DNA of 64,000 nucleotides, taken from Trichobilharzia regenti (lineage: Eukaryota; Platyhelminthes; Trematoda; Strigeidida; Schistosomatidae). The notes under the pieces were generated by a model that saw only the letters and a list, made by a program, of their open reading frames with translations, made no database searches and was not told the origin of the DNA. The stretch is from the NCBI GenBank assembly GCA_944472135.2, contig OX235262.1:65844887-65908886 (forward strand), written 5' to 3'. A program made the position numbers and the translations under genes. Shown piece by piece: positions 1-10,712 of the stretch; position 1 is the stretch's first letter; each line of letters begins with the position of its first letter.

Positions 1-359
1 ATGCACTCCTAAGTCTCACCTAGTCGGTAGAAAAGAGAGAAGGTGGGGACTGAGACTGATGATATTACTAATCGGGATCTGAAGTTTGCATTGTTAAATT
101 TTACTCAGTCTATAAAGTTTTTGTTATGTTCTTCCATGAAGTTTAGAAACTAAATTTATGCCTTTGTACATTGAATTTGTAATAGATTTTTCTTGTTGAA
201 TTCATTTCATGAATGTTGTCTGTCTACATACCTCTTGTTTCTATGTAAAAAGTCTGTTTGTTTTACTTTTCTAATAACTGTCTTTTTTGTGCAAAATAGT
301 TTTTTTATTGATAGATCGTGTGATATAATGTCTCTTTTTGAATATTATTATTATTTTAG
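1..359. other. AT-rich sequence upstream of the first visible exon
   Basis: No convincing coding exon, RNA gene or repeat is seen here. It ends in an AT-rich tract and TTTTAG at 354-359, a plausible 3' splice site, so it is read as intron (or 5' flank) of the small membrane-protein gene. Confidence 0.4.
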
Positions 360-553
360 GTGAGTATGATTGAAAAGCCTCATGATCAATCTAGTACACA
401 TGGTGGATCACATGGAACTGAATTGGAACGTGTTCGTCGTAAAGTTTTACACTATCTAACAGATTTATGTGTCTCCTTTTTTGCACTTGTCACTATGCTG
501 CTACAAGTGCTTATACGTTGTTTAAATTTGGGTGCTGTACTAACAGAAAATCG
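360..553 (+). CDS. Unrecognised two-TM membrane protein, penultimate exon
   Basis: Open in one frame from the AG at 358-359 to a GT donor at 554 (GTATGT), leaving two bases of an Arg codon. If translation starts inside this exon, the first Met is at 366; an upstream exon outside the window is equally possible because the frame is open back to the acceptor. The peptide has a polar His/Ser-rich start (GGSHGTELERVRRKV), then a hydrophobic stretch of about 25 residues (SFFALVTMLLQVLIRCL) that looks like a transmembrane segment, then TENR. The acceptor is immediately followed by GTGAGT, itself a good donor, so this splice site could behave unusually. I do not recognise the family. Confidence 0.6.
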
Positions 554-814
554 GTATGTTGTTGTGTTTTTTTTTTGTTAATGCAAATCATTGATTGAAT
601 TTAACTGATCTTATTATCTGTTTGAATTAGTTTTTTTTTGATGATAAACTTGATCCGGTTGGTTTTGTTAACTAAAGACAACAGAAATGTTGAGTTTGCA
701 TAGATGTGGCAACAGAATCCTCTATTGTGTATGTAATGTGGATTGTTTTTACATCACATTATCGATTATTTATAGGAAGAAAGAAATTTTCCGAGTCGAG
801 ATTATAATTTTGAT

Positions 815-1015
815 CACCGATTCACTCCAGTTAAACAACCATTGGAAAATAAGGAGTACTGTCCCAGGGTCAGAATGTTGTTATACGACCTCACCTTGTT
901 TCGTGAAGGTCCCAGGTCCGATTCCTTATGAGGTCATGGTTTTGTACTGCTGATGAGTCTCAAAATAAGACGAGACATCTGTCTAGTACTTCTGGTTTTC
1001 AATTTTTGTTTTATT
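815..1015 (+). repeat. Decayed fold-back family B SINE with hammerhead remnant
   Basis: An inverted tail piece (about 830-865, resembling CCATTGGAAAACCTGGGAGT) is followed by a + strand copy with a tRNA B-box-like GGTCCGATTCC near 915 and, at about 941-985, a hammerhead core: GTACTG, CTGATGA, stem II GTCT...AGAC, then GAGAC in place of GAAAC, and GTC before TAGTAC. The A-to-G change in the invariant GAAA would be expected to disable it. Confidence 0.6.
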
Positions 1016-2421
1016 ATTAAGAGAACAAACCTTGTCCATTATAATCACCAAGAAATTCAACACACAAGTTATCTCATAATTTGTGCAAGGGCTGGGATAA
1101 TGCACGGACTCCCAGACGTAAGCAGACGGTTATCTTTACGGGTCAATCCTAAGCTTTTAATTTGAGGTCTCATCCGCAAAGCAGCCTTCTCATGGTTTCC
1201 AGTGATCAAAACAGGCTCAGAAGACATTTGTTTCTTTCCGGTTTTTTGAGCCCATGTACACCACAGGTGTGGAGTTAGGTGGTTTCCAGCTGCCGAAGGT
1301 AGACCAGCATGTCCATCAGTCGTGTGTCGTGAACGCCAGATGTTCTCATGCTCTCTGTCCATTTTGTGAGGAGCTATCCCTGCCGAGCGGAGGTAGTGAT
1401 TAGGACTTACTTTGCAGAGGCTATGAACGCGTGACCATTTGGAAAACACATCGACATGAAGACAGAAGTCTAGCCCCCCACCCCCCATGGTCTCGTAGCA
1501 AGCCCTTTATGGTTCTCTAACTTAAATCAACTCGTGATCAAAATTGAAGTCAATCAGATCCCTGCAAAATAATGCTTGGAAATTCATCTAGATTAGCTCA
1601 CCAAATGTTGTACGTCAGATATTTTATTTCTCTGTATACTTTTTAGGTCGCATCATTGTTATTATGAAAGTGCAATATATACGCTGTTTCTTACAATATA
1701 ACATCACTTCATAGTGAACTGAGATTGTGAATCACCTAATTTGACGTGAAATATTTAAAATTTGGTTGACAAAACTCAGCACTGAAGGTTAGGCATATAA
1801 CCTTGGTTAAATATATCTTCAGTTCTTCAAAGAATTGCGCAGTGTTTACTTGGAAGCAAGTTAAATCAGTGCGCAATTTCATGTGTAGGTCATTTGATAT
1901 AACTGAAGGATTAAAACAATGATAAATCCAGATGAAACTAAGCATTTCGGTGAAAAGCAATTTTGGTAGCCCAGGTACTGAAATAGGCAGCGTTGATGCA
2001 TTGCACTTCTGCAGTAGGTCAATTGCCGCTCTAATATCTCTCTAACTGCAACACTAGATTACTCGAGTGGCATAAATTTCTTCAAGACTGCAAAATGTCT
2101 TCCTACCGAGTGCACAAAACGTACTGATCACTTCCAACATGCTTTACTTTATAAAATAAAACTCTATCTGAAATTAATTTTCCTCAGTCCATGAAATCAC
2201 TGACTGCTAATCAATAGCATAGAAGGCGAACTTAAAGTATCATAACCAAAGTGAAGGTCTTTCAAAAGTTGGACTCGAAGACCGATCAGACACAGCGAAT
2301 GCTATGAAATGTCATTCCAAATCAAATCGTGCCTGCCTTCTTGGACTTGGACTTTTTCTGCAAATATGTACTGTTAGGTAGCGTTATGACTTTTAAGACA
2401 AAGCTTTAACATGTAGCGTTC

Positions 2422-2486
2422 AGGTTAGCTTTAGGGTTAAAATTAGGATTAGAAAATAGGATTGGGGTTAGAGTTAGGAGTAGGTT
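2422..2486 (+). repeat. Degenerate TTAGGG-like tract
   Basis: A run of units such as GGTTAG, TTAGGG, TTAGGA, GGGGTTAGAG and TTAGGAG. It resembles decayed interstitial telomere-type repeat (flatworm telomeres are TTAGGG), but is short and imperfect, so chance or another minisatellite is possible. Confidence 0.35.
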
Positions 2487-2624
2487 GAAGAATAATGTCA
2501 GGAATACCAATGGATTTCAAAGTACCATGATCTACAGCCACTTGGATGAATGGGTATATCGTGCATGGTACGATTTCTCTATAGATCATCCGTGTATTGA
2601 CTGGGAGACATTCTTATTATTATT

Positions 2625-3235
2625 ATATTATTGTTCCCTTGGGTTCCTAGTGGAACATAGGGCTTCAACTGCACGTCTCCACTTGCCACTTCTGTCTTCC
2701 TTCTGTTGTATCTTTCACCTGCATCCATGTCAGTCCATACTGTTTCAACTCCTCTTCACACGATCTCCTCCATGTCACCCTAGGACGGACGTCCCACTCG
2801 TCGATTCCTTCTCGGCCTGGTTCCACTCGAGCAATGGCCTGACGCGTGCGCGATGTCACCCAGCGGCCTCCTCAGCGAGTGTCCAATCCATCTCCATCCA
2901 CTTACTCCTGCATATTTGTTGGTTGGCGATTGGTTCTTGTTTTGTTCGTTCCCAGCCATAGTTTTTTGTTGGTGATTCTTTCCGGCCCGGCCATCTGATC
3001 TTCAATATAGAGCGAAGACAGTCAGTTGTTGATAAAGGTTTGCAACCTATTGGAAATATTCTTTGTGACCTGCCTAATTTCTGATCCGTATAGAAGAGCT
3101 GACTTGATGTTTGTATTTAAAGTCCGACCGAATTTTGTTGTTGATGCTGAGTGACGAAGATTTCCAGATTGGTTTCAGGTTGATGAATGTTTCTCGCCTG
3201 CCTTCCCGATTCTCGATTTGACATTCTTAGAATAC
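2625..3235 (-). mobile_element. RTE-type LINE, 3' end (5'-truncated, frameshifted)
   Basis: The minus strand encodes, in pieces, the C-terminal region that follows reverse transcriptase in RTE-type LINEs: SALLYGSE, LQTFINNCLRSIL, a KWRWIGHSLRRPLGDIAR block, RPRVTWRRSCEEELKQYGLTW and EGRQKW. It ends with the family 3' tail (CCCTATGTTCCACTAGGAAC) and an AAT-rich tract at 2610-2640. Several frameshifts and stops make it dead. The same 3' end recurs at least nine times in the window. Confidence 0.85.
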
Positions 3236-3990
3236 ATAATTTACAACTACACAGTGTAATATCATGTTATCGATATTTTTAGTGCATTTTTCAACGATTA
3301 TGCGACTGTTTTACGTCTGAATTTTGGTTGGTTTACGAAGGTCACTGCGGTTTTGGCTATGATAGTTTAACTTTGCCGCATTAGAAAGATGTGTAGCTGT
3401 GTGCTTTACAGAAGTGTAAAAACCTGAAGTGATCTATTTCTGTTCAACTTTCTACACTGATACGTCAATTAGTCAATATACATAAGTCACTGGAAAATTG
3501 TATGGTTGAAAACTCTGATTGATGGAATGGCTTAGGTCAGTTGATACTGACTCATTACAACTGTTACTAATTTTAATCACACTTTCTGCTAACATCATAA
3601 TTACATTTTTATTCTTTTCTTTTATTTATGTTCTATGAAAGTTTTACAACTTGAAGCCATACACTTCTTTCTATGCAATGGTGTGTGTGTGTTGCTTCTC
3701 CAATCATTTTTCTCCTTCTTATCACATAGTACACAGAAAAGCTATTAAAGAATATTCTTCATTCATCTGTAACTGACTTGTTGATTTTCCACTTTTTAAA
3801 ATTTCTCTCCTTATATTCAACCGAATTTGTTATATTTTATATATGTAGAAAGAATATGATGAAAGGAACTTTCTCAACTGGCTGACTTGCGTTTATACCT
3901 ATAAGTTAGAAGAGGACAGCAGTGTATTTGAAGATAAAAGATCGAATATTTCAGTAGTAGTTTTAATCGGTACATTTGTCCCCGCCGATG

Positions 3991-4047
<57 letters not shown>
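3991..4047. repeat. (TA)n-(GA)n compound microsatellite
   Basis: About 30 bases of alternating TA are followed directly by about 25 bases of GA repeats. No function is inferred. Confidence 0.95.
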
Positions 4048-4517
4048 TTTAATGTTACACACTTATTGGGAACTTTGTATCATCTCTGGTTACATGTTGT
4101 ATGAAAGGTTGTGGATATACTTTATAATCTCTGAGTAGTAATTTTGTTTCATTGTAATTCAAGGATACTTTATCGTTATTATTTTAACGCTCAATTCCGT
4201 TGTTGACAAATCAGCTACCACCAGCATCGACTCTTTGAAAATGTTTTGATGGTTAGTTGGATGTTATTTGTTTGACAGTCGCAAATAGTGAAAGTTAAGA
4301 CATATGTCTTTTTTTTATTTGAGACTATTCAGCTGGATAATGTTTTAGCGCTTGAGATGATAGGTACTAGGTTTTAGTCTCTGTGGGAAAATTCTCATGT
4401 ATTGATTCTCGATGGGGGTAAATTTAACCGACGAGATCCAAATAGATCGAAGCACAAGTTTTTAATTCCCCTGTTGACCACTACCATCATTCTTATTAAT
4501 CACAAATAAATTCAATT

Positions 4518-4790
4518 ATACTTTATTCTGCGTCGGTGACAGACCGGTAGAGGGCTCGCCAACCATGCAGATGGTCCGGGGTCCAATCTCCGGCCGACAC
4601 ACTCGTTTATCTCGCTAAGCCAGTAATAAGACTGGTAAAGAGGGGGGGGGGATGAGGATGAGGCTAGCAACCCCCATTCTGTAAAAATAATCATCACTCC
4701 TACAGAAACTTCAAGCCTTTAGCCTGAAGCCTTATGTTCCACTGGGAAAGTAAAGAAATTTTAAAAAAAAATAATAAATACTGTATTCTG
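4518..4790 (+). mobile_element. Family E tRNA-derived SINE with target duplication
   Basis: The tRNA-like head (CCGGTAGAGGGCTCGCC ... GTCCGGGGTCCAATCTC) is followed by the family body (CTCGCTAAGCCAGTAATAAG, GGCTAGCAACCCC) and an RTE-like tail (CCTTATGTTCCACTGGGAA). It is flanked by ATACTTTATTCTG (4518-4530) and ATACTGTATTCTG (4778-4790), a 13-bp target duplication with one mismatch, so the SINE proper is 4531-4777. The right duplication ends 28 bases before the acceptor exon at 4819, within the branch-point zone. A poly-G run lies at 4641-4650. Confidence 0.8.
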
Positions 4791-4818
4791 TTGTTTTTGT
4801 TTTACTTTGCATTTTTAG

Positions 4819-5023
4819 GAAACTTGCAGTCTGCTTTTCCATGACTATGTTGGCTAGCTGTTTACTTGTGTATACATCTGATCCTATTATTGTATGGCTC
4901 AGGGAAGATAATATTACTGACAATCCTGATGATACTACAATTCATCGAAGATCTCATTACTGGCGTAGTATATTAATTGCCATTTTATCATTTTTTCGAA
5001 GTTTTTCACGTGGAATGTCTTAG
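4819..5023 (+). CDS. Unrecognised two-TM membrane protein, last exon
   Basis: The acceptor TTTTTAG is followed by a G that completes the Arg codon begun at 552-553. The frame then reads KLAVCFSMTMLASCLLVYTS, a second hydrophobic segment, followed by DPIIVWLRED, an acidic NITDNPDD loop, HRRSHYWRSILIAILSFFRS and a basic end SFSRGMS before the TAG at 5021-5023. With the previous exon this gives about 130 residues with two, perhaps three, membrane-associated helices. No catalytic motif is visible and I cannot name the family. Splice phase and frame agree between the two exons, which supports a real gene. Confidence 0.65.
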
Positions 5024-6409
5024 CAACAACTACAACAACAACAGTAACAGCAACAAAATCAAATGTAACGCTTTAATTTATTTCTTTATTTTTATTTAAA
5101 GTAGACACAGACACACGTCTATGTGCTTTTGTTTTCTTTAATTACTTTATTCCACCAATCATCAGTTTTCATGTCAGTGGTGTATCTGTTCTAAGACAAT
5201 TGTTTTTGGTTTTCTCCTGGTGCTACTCCTGTATGTATATACATATGCTATGTATACGTTAATATACGTTAATTTCTGCCTAATATTACGTACCATCATC
5301 TCGACTATGTTTGATTTTGTTCTCTGTCTTCATAAAGTAGTAATCTATCATGACAAATTTACATGTATATGCTTTACTTTGTTTCACTGCGTATAAAACT
5401 CCTGCTCCTCCTTATCCCCTGAGCTTTAAACCCCCTGCCACACCTCCCTCAAATTGTAAACTACACTTTGTTTTAATGCATCCATACTGTAATTTATCTA
5501 GTAATACCATTTGTGTGTGTGTGTGTCCAAATTCTTCCTCTTCTCATTTCTTTGAGATTCTTCCACTTTCATTGATACTCTTTTCTCATTTAGCTTATTT
5601 ATTTATTTATTTATTTATTCGATAATTGTCTGTATTGAAGTGTCTTCGGGAAATATCATCACTGTGTATGCGTAATTGTACTTTGTCGTTTTGTTTGTAC
5701 TGTGTAATATGTAATGTCTTCACTTTTGTCTCGTTCGCCTGTTGTTATTGTTTTAAAATCATCATTAAATTGTTCTACTGTCCCGGTTTTATTGATTATC
5801 CCTATCATCACGCTTCTTCGTTTCTTCTTTCTTTCTTTTTTTCGCTTGTTTGTTGTTTACGCAACACTACCTAACAGTCACTCACTCACTCACTGACTAA
5901 TTGCAAGACAAAAAGAGTATACATGTATACTTTGTACTGTGCTGTATTGTATTGTTGTTATTTTTTTAAATGGTAAAGTGTGCTTTTATTTGTTCTAAAT
6001 ACCACTCACACACTCCCTCTCTCTTTGTCTTGTTCTAGAGTTCTTTGTCTCCATCCTTCTCTCCCCCCCGTCTTCAAAAAATGACCTTGTTGTTGACTCT
6101 GGTTTTCATTATATTTTCATGGAATAATTGATGACTTTTCTTTTTCTCCAGTGTTTGACTGTTATATACATACATTTGCATATATGTCATGGAGCACACA
6201 TTCTGTTCGCAAGTAAAAGTTGTTTGTTCTAAGTTGTTTTCATTCGCTGTGTATTTCTGTTCTTTATCGCTCTCTGACCCCTCTGTGTATGCCCGCTGCT
6301 TTTCCTAATCACAGTTAATTTGAGATTTCCACTTTTCATATTTTATTTCTTTTCTGAGAAACTGGCTTTTTTTCCTGTTAGTGGTACCGACACAGTTCGA
6401 TGCCACGCC

Positions 6410-6464
<55 letters not shown>

Positions 6465-7178
6465 TTGATTGACATTTATGTGCAAATAGAGGTGATTCGT
6501 CGGTCTTTCACAACAGAAAATCCAAAACAGACATCATCATCACCTCCGTAGACTGTTACAATACTCATCTTCATTTACGTTTTGTTTTATTCCTTTTATG
6601 TATTATTTACAGCACAATATCTTACAGATATTTAAAAGAGAACAAGACAGTTACTTCTGCTGTGGTTGAAAATGCTAATGCTAATACACAGGAGAGAATT
6701 GAACGCTCCACTGTCTAAATTTTTATACATCGATACTTTGCTTCTCGTTTTTTTTCTTTTCTTTTTAGAGTACACAAAAATTAATGTCTTTAAGTTCTTT
6801 TGATTTTTTCACTTGTGCTTTTTTTCTTACTCTTACTCAGTATTATTGATTTTATTGTTGTCGTCGTTAATGTTGTTTCCTTTTTGACTTCTGTTTATGT
6901 ATGCATGTCCTTTTTTCTCCTTTTCTGTTTCCTCACTACACTTCTTTATTTAGTGTTTATTCGAAGGAATAATACGGATAATAAAGTCAGTGATTCGTTG
7001 ATCGGATATATTGTGCACACATAATACACACTCATACATACATACATACAGGCATACACACACACACGAATACACGCATATTTACATATACATACATTAA
7101 TATCTAATTGTAAATTAAATAATTCTATAAAAACAGATTTGAATCAAAAGCTAATGTTTTCTGACTCTTCTTTTAAGT
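5024..7178 (+). other. T-rich presumed 3' UTR and intergenic sequence
   Basis: Very T-rich on the + strand with many short simple-sequence runs: (GT)n near 5516, (TTTA)n at 5597-5621, CACT repeats near 5877-5896, and CATA/CA runs at 7025-7070. The small open frames here are low-complexity Phe/Leu/Ser translations and are not called. A canonical AATAAA at 6980-6985 could be a polyadenylation signal for the upstream gene, giving a 3' UTR of about 2 kb, but earlier sites cannot be excluded. Confidence 0.4.
6411..6461. repeat. (TA)n microsatellite
   Basis: About 50 bases of uninterrupted AT/TA dinucleotide repeat. Confidence 0.97.
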
Positions 7179-7522
7179 CAGACGGGGGAGCTTATCTTTT
7201 ACAGAGGTAGAGAACAGTTTGCGGCTCGTGAACGTCATATGTAATCTAGCTGCAGGGAACGTTTTACTAACTGATTTAGAAAGACGATTTTTGAGCATAT
7301 CAGAAGCTTGATCTCCTTTGAATTCCAAGTTCACTGACTCAGTTCCAAAGAAAACCCTATTCGTGAACTTGGAATTCAAAGGAGATCAAGCTTCTGATAT
7401 GCTCAAAAATCGTCTTTCTAAATCAGTTAGTAAAACGTTCCCTGCAGCTAGAATACATATGACGTTCACGAGCCGCAAACTGTTCTCTACCTCTGTAAAA
7501 GATAAGCCCCCCCCCCGTCTGA
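7179..7522. repeat. Near-perfect inverted repeat (about 156-bp arms, 28-bp loop)
   Basis: The left arm 7179-7334 is the reverse complement of the right arm 7363-7522 apart from one visible substitution and a poly-G/poly-C length difference (GGGGG against a run of ten C). The loop is 7335-7362. Both arms encode the same Penelope-like peptide (NLEFKGDQASDMLKNRLSKS), in opposite directions. The near identity indicates a recent inverted duplication rather than two independent old insertions. Confidence 0.9.
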
Positions 7523-7625
7523 CCGCCTCCATGTGCATCTACCAGTTCACCTGCTCTTGTTAGAGCAAGGTACATTGACCGTAGTCAGAGAATGCTCTTC
7601 ACACGGATACGAGAACATATTCTTC
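7363..7625 (+). mobile_element. Penelope-like element fragment (RT-EN linker and start of GIY-YIG)
   Basis: The + strand reads through a linker (SKTFPAARIHMTFTSRKLFS), then MCIYQFTCSC, the Cys motif that precedes the GIY-YIG nuclease in Penelope-like elements. A stop or frameshift at about 7561 follows, then ARYIDRSQ and RIREHI in another frame, equivalent to the YIG strand and Arg helix. It ends abruptly near 7625. The homologous fragment at 8240-8770 supports the assignment. Confidence 0.72.
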
Positions 7626-7689
7626 TTTTAAGTGTTTATTCATTCTATAGTTTTTGATTTGTAAGGGTTAGTTATGTTTTTATGAGTAG

Positions 7690-8062
7690 ATCATGGATTG
7701 ATATCATTTAGAGAACCATTGAAAACCACCAGGGAGTACTGGACAGCTGCTGTTTCATCCTACTTTGGGAATCATCGGCAGTACGCACCCACACTACGAG
7801 GTTCGAACCCAGGACCTTCCGGTTACAAGGCAAGCTGGCTCGTATACCATTCAGCCACTGAGACGCGCGATTCGATGGCCAGCCTATGAATTCTAACTTC
7901 TACCAATTCGTGATTTAGCTCGACCCCAACCATTGTCGTTGATGGGACATCCATCCACACACGTGACATCTGGATGAACCTCACTGGTCATGACTTCTCA
8001 CTAGAACTCCAGGAATCTCCAACCTGTGGCAAGTCACTAGCGAGTATCAGATTAATTTTATT
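7690..8062 (-). repeat. Family B hammerhead SINE
   Basis: The minus strand reads: 5' region, a tRNA-like head with A box TGGCTGAATGG and B box GGTTCGAACC (about 7790-7860), a hammerhead-like core (about 7745-7793) and a tail ending GGTTTTCAATGGTTCTCTAA. The core has CCGATGA instead of CTGANGA and an extra CAG in helix III, so it is probably inactive. The same subfamily (with CACCAGGGAGTAC) recurs at 50450. Confidence 0.75.
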
Positions 8063-8239
8063 CATTCATTCATATGTCACTAATCATGTTGATAGGTTGT
8101 GATTTTACAGGTTATGTTTGATTGTTCATTTTGTCTCGATTCAACATAAGTTAGAAAACACTGGACACAGCTATCTTCACAGATGACTCCATAGAAAATG
8201 AATTAGTAAAGAGAAATTGATAACAGTTAAAGTGAAACA

Positions 8240-8770
8240 ACTGTTCCTTAAATTGCAATTTAATGGGGATGTGGCTAGTGAAGTCCTACATGTAAGATTA
8301 TCGAGAGCAATAAAATGGACTTGTATTACCGCCGTCACCCATTGTTTATCATTTTCCAGCTGATCAGTTATGATTGCTCAAGTGAAAGATAAGCTTCCTA
8401 GATGTGCCACTTCTATGTGTTTCTACAAATTTAGCTACTATCTGCGGAGGAAGTTATATAAGACGAAGAACAAGACAGCTCAACAAACGTGTTAATGAAC
8501 ATCTTCCTTCATATTTCAGAAAAGGCTAAATAAAATCTGTAAGAAGTTCTATTTTGACTCATTTGATTGATAGCGGTCATCAAAGTGGACAGAAATAGTG
8601 CCTTCAAAGTTATCTATCGCATTCCATCTAACCTTTTGAACGGAATTCGGACTCGCATTTTACACATAGCCAAAGTTATGGGAATTCGAGAGAATAATCC
8701 TAGTGTATTTGCATACAAAAGAGGTTTGTTATACTTTTGTCTCTCCCTTGCCTGCTTAGGTAAAGTTTAA
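8240..8770 (+). mobile_element. Penelope-like element, GIY-YIG endonuclease end
   Basis: Three frames together give a degenerate linker (DVASEVLHVRLSRAIK), a Cys motif region (TSMCFYKF), then CGGSYIRRRTRQLNKRVNEH (YIG strand and Arg helix), LTHLIDSGH, and finally an open frame NSAFKVIYRIPSNLLNGIRT to GIRENNPSVFAYKRG, the conserved C-terminal block of Penelope-like endonucleases. Stops and frameshifts show it is inactive. A stop at about 8770 is followed by poly-C-rich sequence. Confidence 0.78.
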
Positions 8771-8859
8771 TTAAACCCCCCACCCTTTCTTATTTTTCAT
8801 TTCCTGCGTGTTTTAATGATTTTTACTTAAAGTCTGATTATCTATCCAATTCATCCCGA

Positions 8860-9005
8860 GAATCACAGCTACTTCACCTTAGTTTGAGACTCTTCAACAG
8901 AGTGCATCCATCAACTGACTAGGGACCGAACCCGAGATCTTCAGGTTACGAGACAAAACTCGTTGACTATTCAGTCACTTGTGATTTCTGACTTTATCAG
9001 CTCGT
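8860..9005 (-). repeat. Decayed family B SINE
   Basis: Recognisable by GTTTGAGACTCTTCAACAG (hammerhead stem II/core region), CCGAACCCGAGATCTTCAGG (B-box side) and ACTATTCAGTCACT (A-box side) in the family order on the minus strand. It is too diverged for a functional ribozyme. Confidence 0.55.
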
Positions 9006-9224
9006 CATATAGCGCTATCCTCAGTTATTGCCTTCGCCTTGACGTGCTGTATGTACACTGCTGATATGCCCCAAAGTACAGTGATGAAACAGTTGTTCTC
9101 TGCTGCTTGATTTTCAGTTGTCTTTGTGACAAAATCTACGCTGGAATTTATCTAGATCCCTACAAAAACCGGTAATTTAAATGACGGGTTATAGTCTTTT
9201 AATTTCCTTGTGTTCTATAAATCG

Positions 9225-9425
9225 ATTTTAGGGCTTCAAGCTGGAGCTTTGCAGTCTCAGTAGCTGTGCTATGGAGTTGCTAGCCTCTACACTCGACCTT
9301 TCTCCTTTGCCGAGTTTACTGCTGACTATGCGTTGTTTCAGAATGTGTCAGTAGACGAGAATCGAACGTAGATGACGTGCTTGAGTGGTGAGCAGTCTAA
9401 CCTTAAGCTGTCGACGCACATGGAA
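9225..9425 (-). repeat. Decayed family E SINE
   Basis: The minus-strand order matches family E: tRNA-like head (CTTAAGGTTAGACTGC and a B-box-like TTCGATTCTCG), body with GAGGCTAGCAACTCC, and tail AGCTTGAAGCCCTA. It is strongly diverged. Confidence 0.6.
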
Positions 9426-9809
9426 GTTATATGATATAAAATTTAAAGAAAACGTTGCACTACTAATAAGAATTCAGTAGCAGGGGAAATAAAGCTCAAA
9501 TAGAGATTTCTTTTCAACGACTTCATTTTCAAGCTGTACAGTCGTATTTATATTCCAGAAAAAAGTTATTAAGTGGCACTAAATAATTGCTCAGTCAATG
9601 TACGTATATATGTGATAAAAGTTATAAGGGGTAGATTTGAAGTGGATAAATTACAAAAATATTAAAGATTGTTCTATAACAAAAATGTCAAGTGTTGTCT
9701 AAAAATTTTGAAAATTAGGAGTACGATTACGGTAAGAATGAAGATGTGAAGTGAAGTGGAAAGAATTCAAGTGGTAAAATAAAATAAAAACTAGAAAGAA
9801 CATTATTAT

Positions 9810-10010
9810 GACTAAGGTAAAGAAAGGGGTTTGACAAAACGCTTTTGAACACATAATATAGGTTTCTGTTCATGTATAGCTAAAGCTTCGGCTGTGCATA
9901 AGTGAAGAAAACGCAAACTCTTGGATCGATTCGATTTTGCCATGTATATAACTTTGAAAGATGAATCACGTGGGGCTAAATGACCAGACGCAAGCATGTA
10001 CTACTGGTGA
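9810..10010 (-). mobile_element. Penelope-like element, C-terminal fragment
   Basis: The minus-strand frame from about 9997 to 9812 reads LASGHLAPRDSSFKVIYMAK, then LHLCTAEALAIHEQKP and ILCVQKRFVKPLSLP. It aligns block by block with the C-terminal ends of the Penelope fragments at 8240-8770 and 49562-49899 (FKVIYRI; AKVMGIREN or AEAVGIQIKKP; CIQKK). Only the tail of the endonuclease remains. Confidence 0.7.
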
Positions 10011-10712
10011 TGAGGATGAAATTAAATGTAAAGTCTTCCACTGACCAGCACGCTGTTCACTTCACTATTGTCTGTGTTAAAAAAGCACTTGTATGACTTG
10101 ATATTCTGATTTTGAATGTATTTCTTCTTGAGACAACTCACTTTGCACACCTATCAGCATACCTCAGAAATACGTATGTTCGGGTATTGTTGTTTCTCCT
10201 CAACTGAATGACTTAACTGGAAAGTTGTCATAATCATTTTTGTCAATATTATTAACTCCGAAAAGGATATCCACTTACAGCCAATCATAACTTTTTATAC
10301 ATCCTAACTACCATAAAGAATGATGAAAGAAACGTAGAATGTTCAGTTTCTATAAAACTGCTTGATTTATATTTTTATAAGGTATTTTCACTCCAGGGGT
10401 CAAATTTGTAAAACAAATAAAAAGAACGTTGATAAGATCTTTTATTTCCTAACTAACTACCAACTATGTCATGCAAAGTTTGAAAGCTGTAATTCTGTTA
10501 CTTATCGAACCAAAAATCTAAAAACATCACGTTCATGATGCATTCATCATAATAGGAAAACAAACAGCCACAGCTTACTTAAAAACACTTCCATAAACAT
10601 CAGATAACAAGATTTTATATCTGACAGGTTAATTAACCGACTGAAAACGAGGATAGGCAAAGTTTACCCTAGAAAGGATATGAAATAAAATATGTGAAAA
10701 CATTACTTATTG

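Larger units (their letters stand above)
554..4818 (+). other. Intron of the membrane-protein gene (4265 bp)
   Basis: Begins GTATGT and ends TTTTTAG; joining 553 to 4819 keeps the reading frame (phase 2). It holds a decayed hammerhead-SINE pair, an RTE LINE 3' end, a TA/GA microsatellite and a tRNA-type SINE, listed separately. The stretches 1016-2400 and 3240-3985 show no recognisable element. A 139-codon minus-strand open frame at 1069-1488 has low-complexity, repeat-like composition and is not called a gene. Confidence 0.6.

Noticed and set aside
3874..4062. 62-codon minus-strand frame
   Set aside because: It is mostly the translation of the TA/GA microsatellite (YIYIYI, SLSLSL).
5350..5896. 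Three small + strand open frames
   Set aside because: They are low-complexity, T-rich translations across simple repeats, directly downstream of the last exon of the membrane-protein gene; no splice logic or motif.
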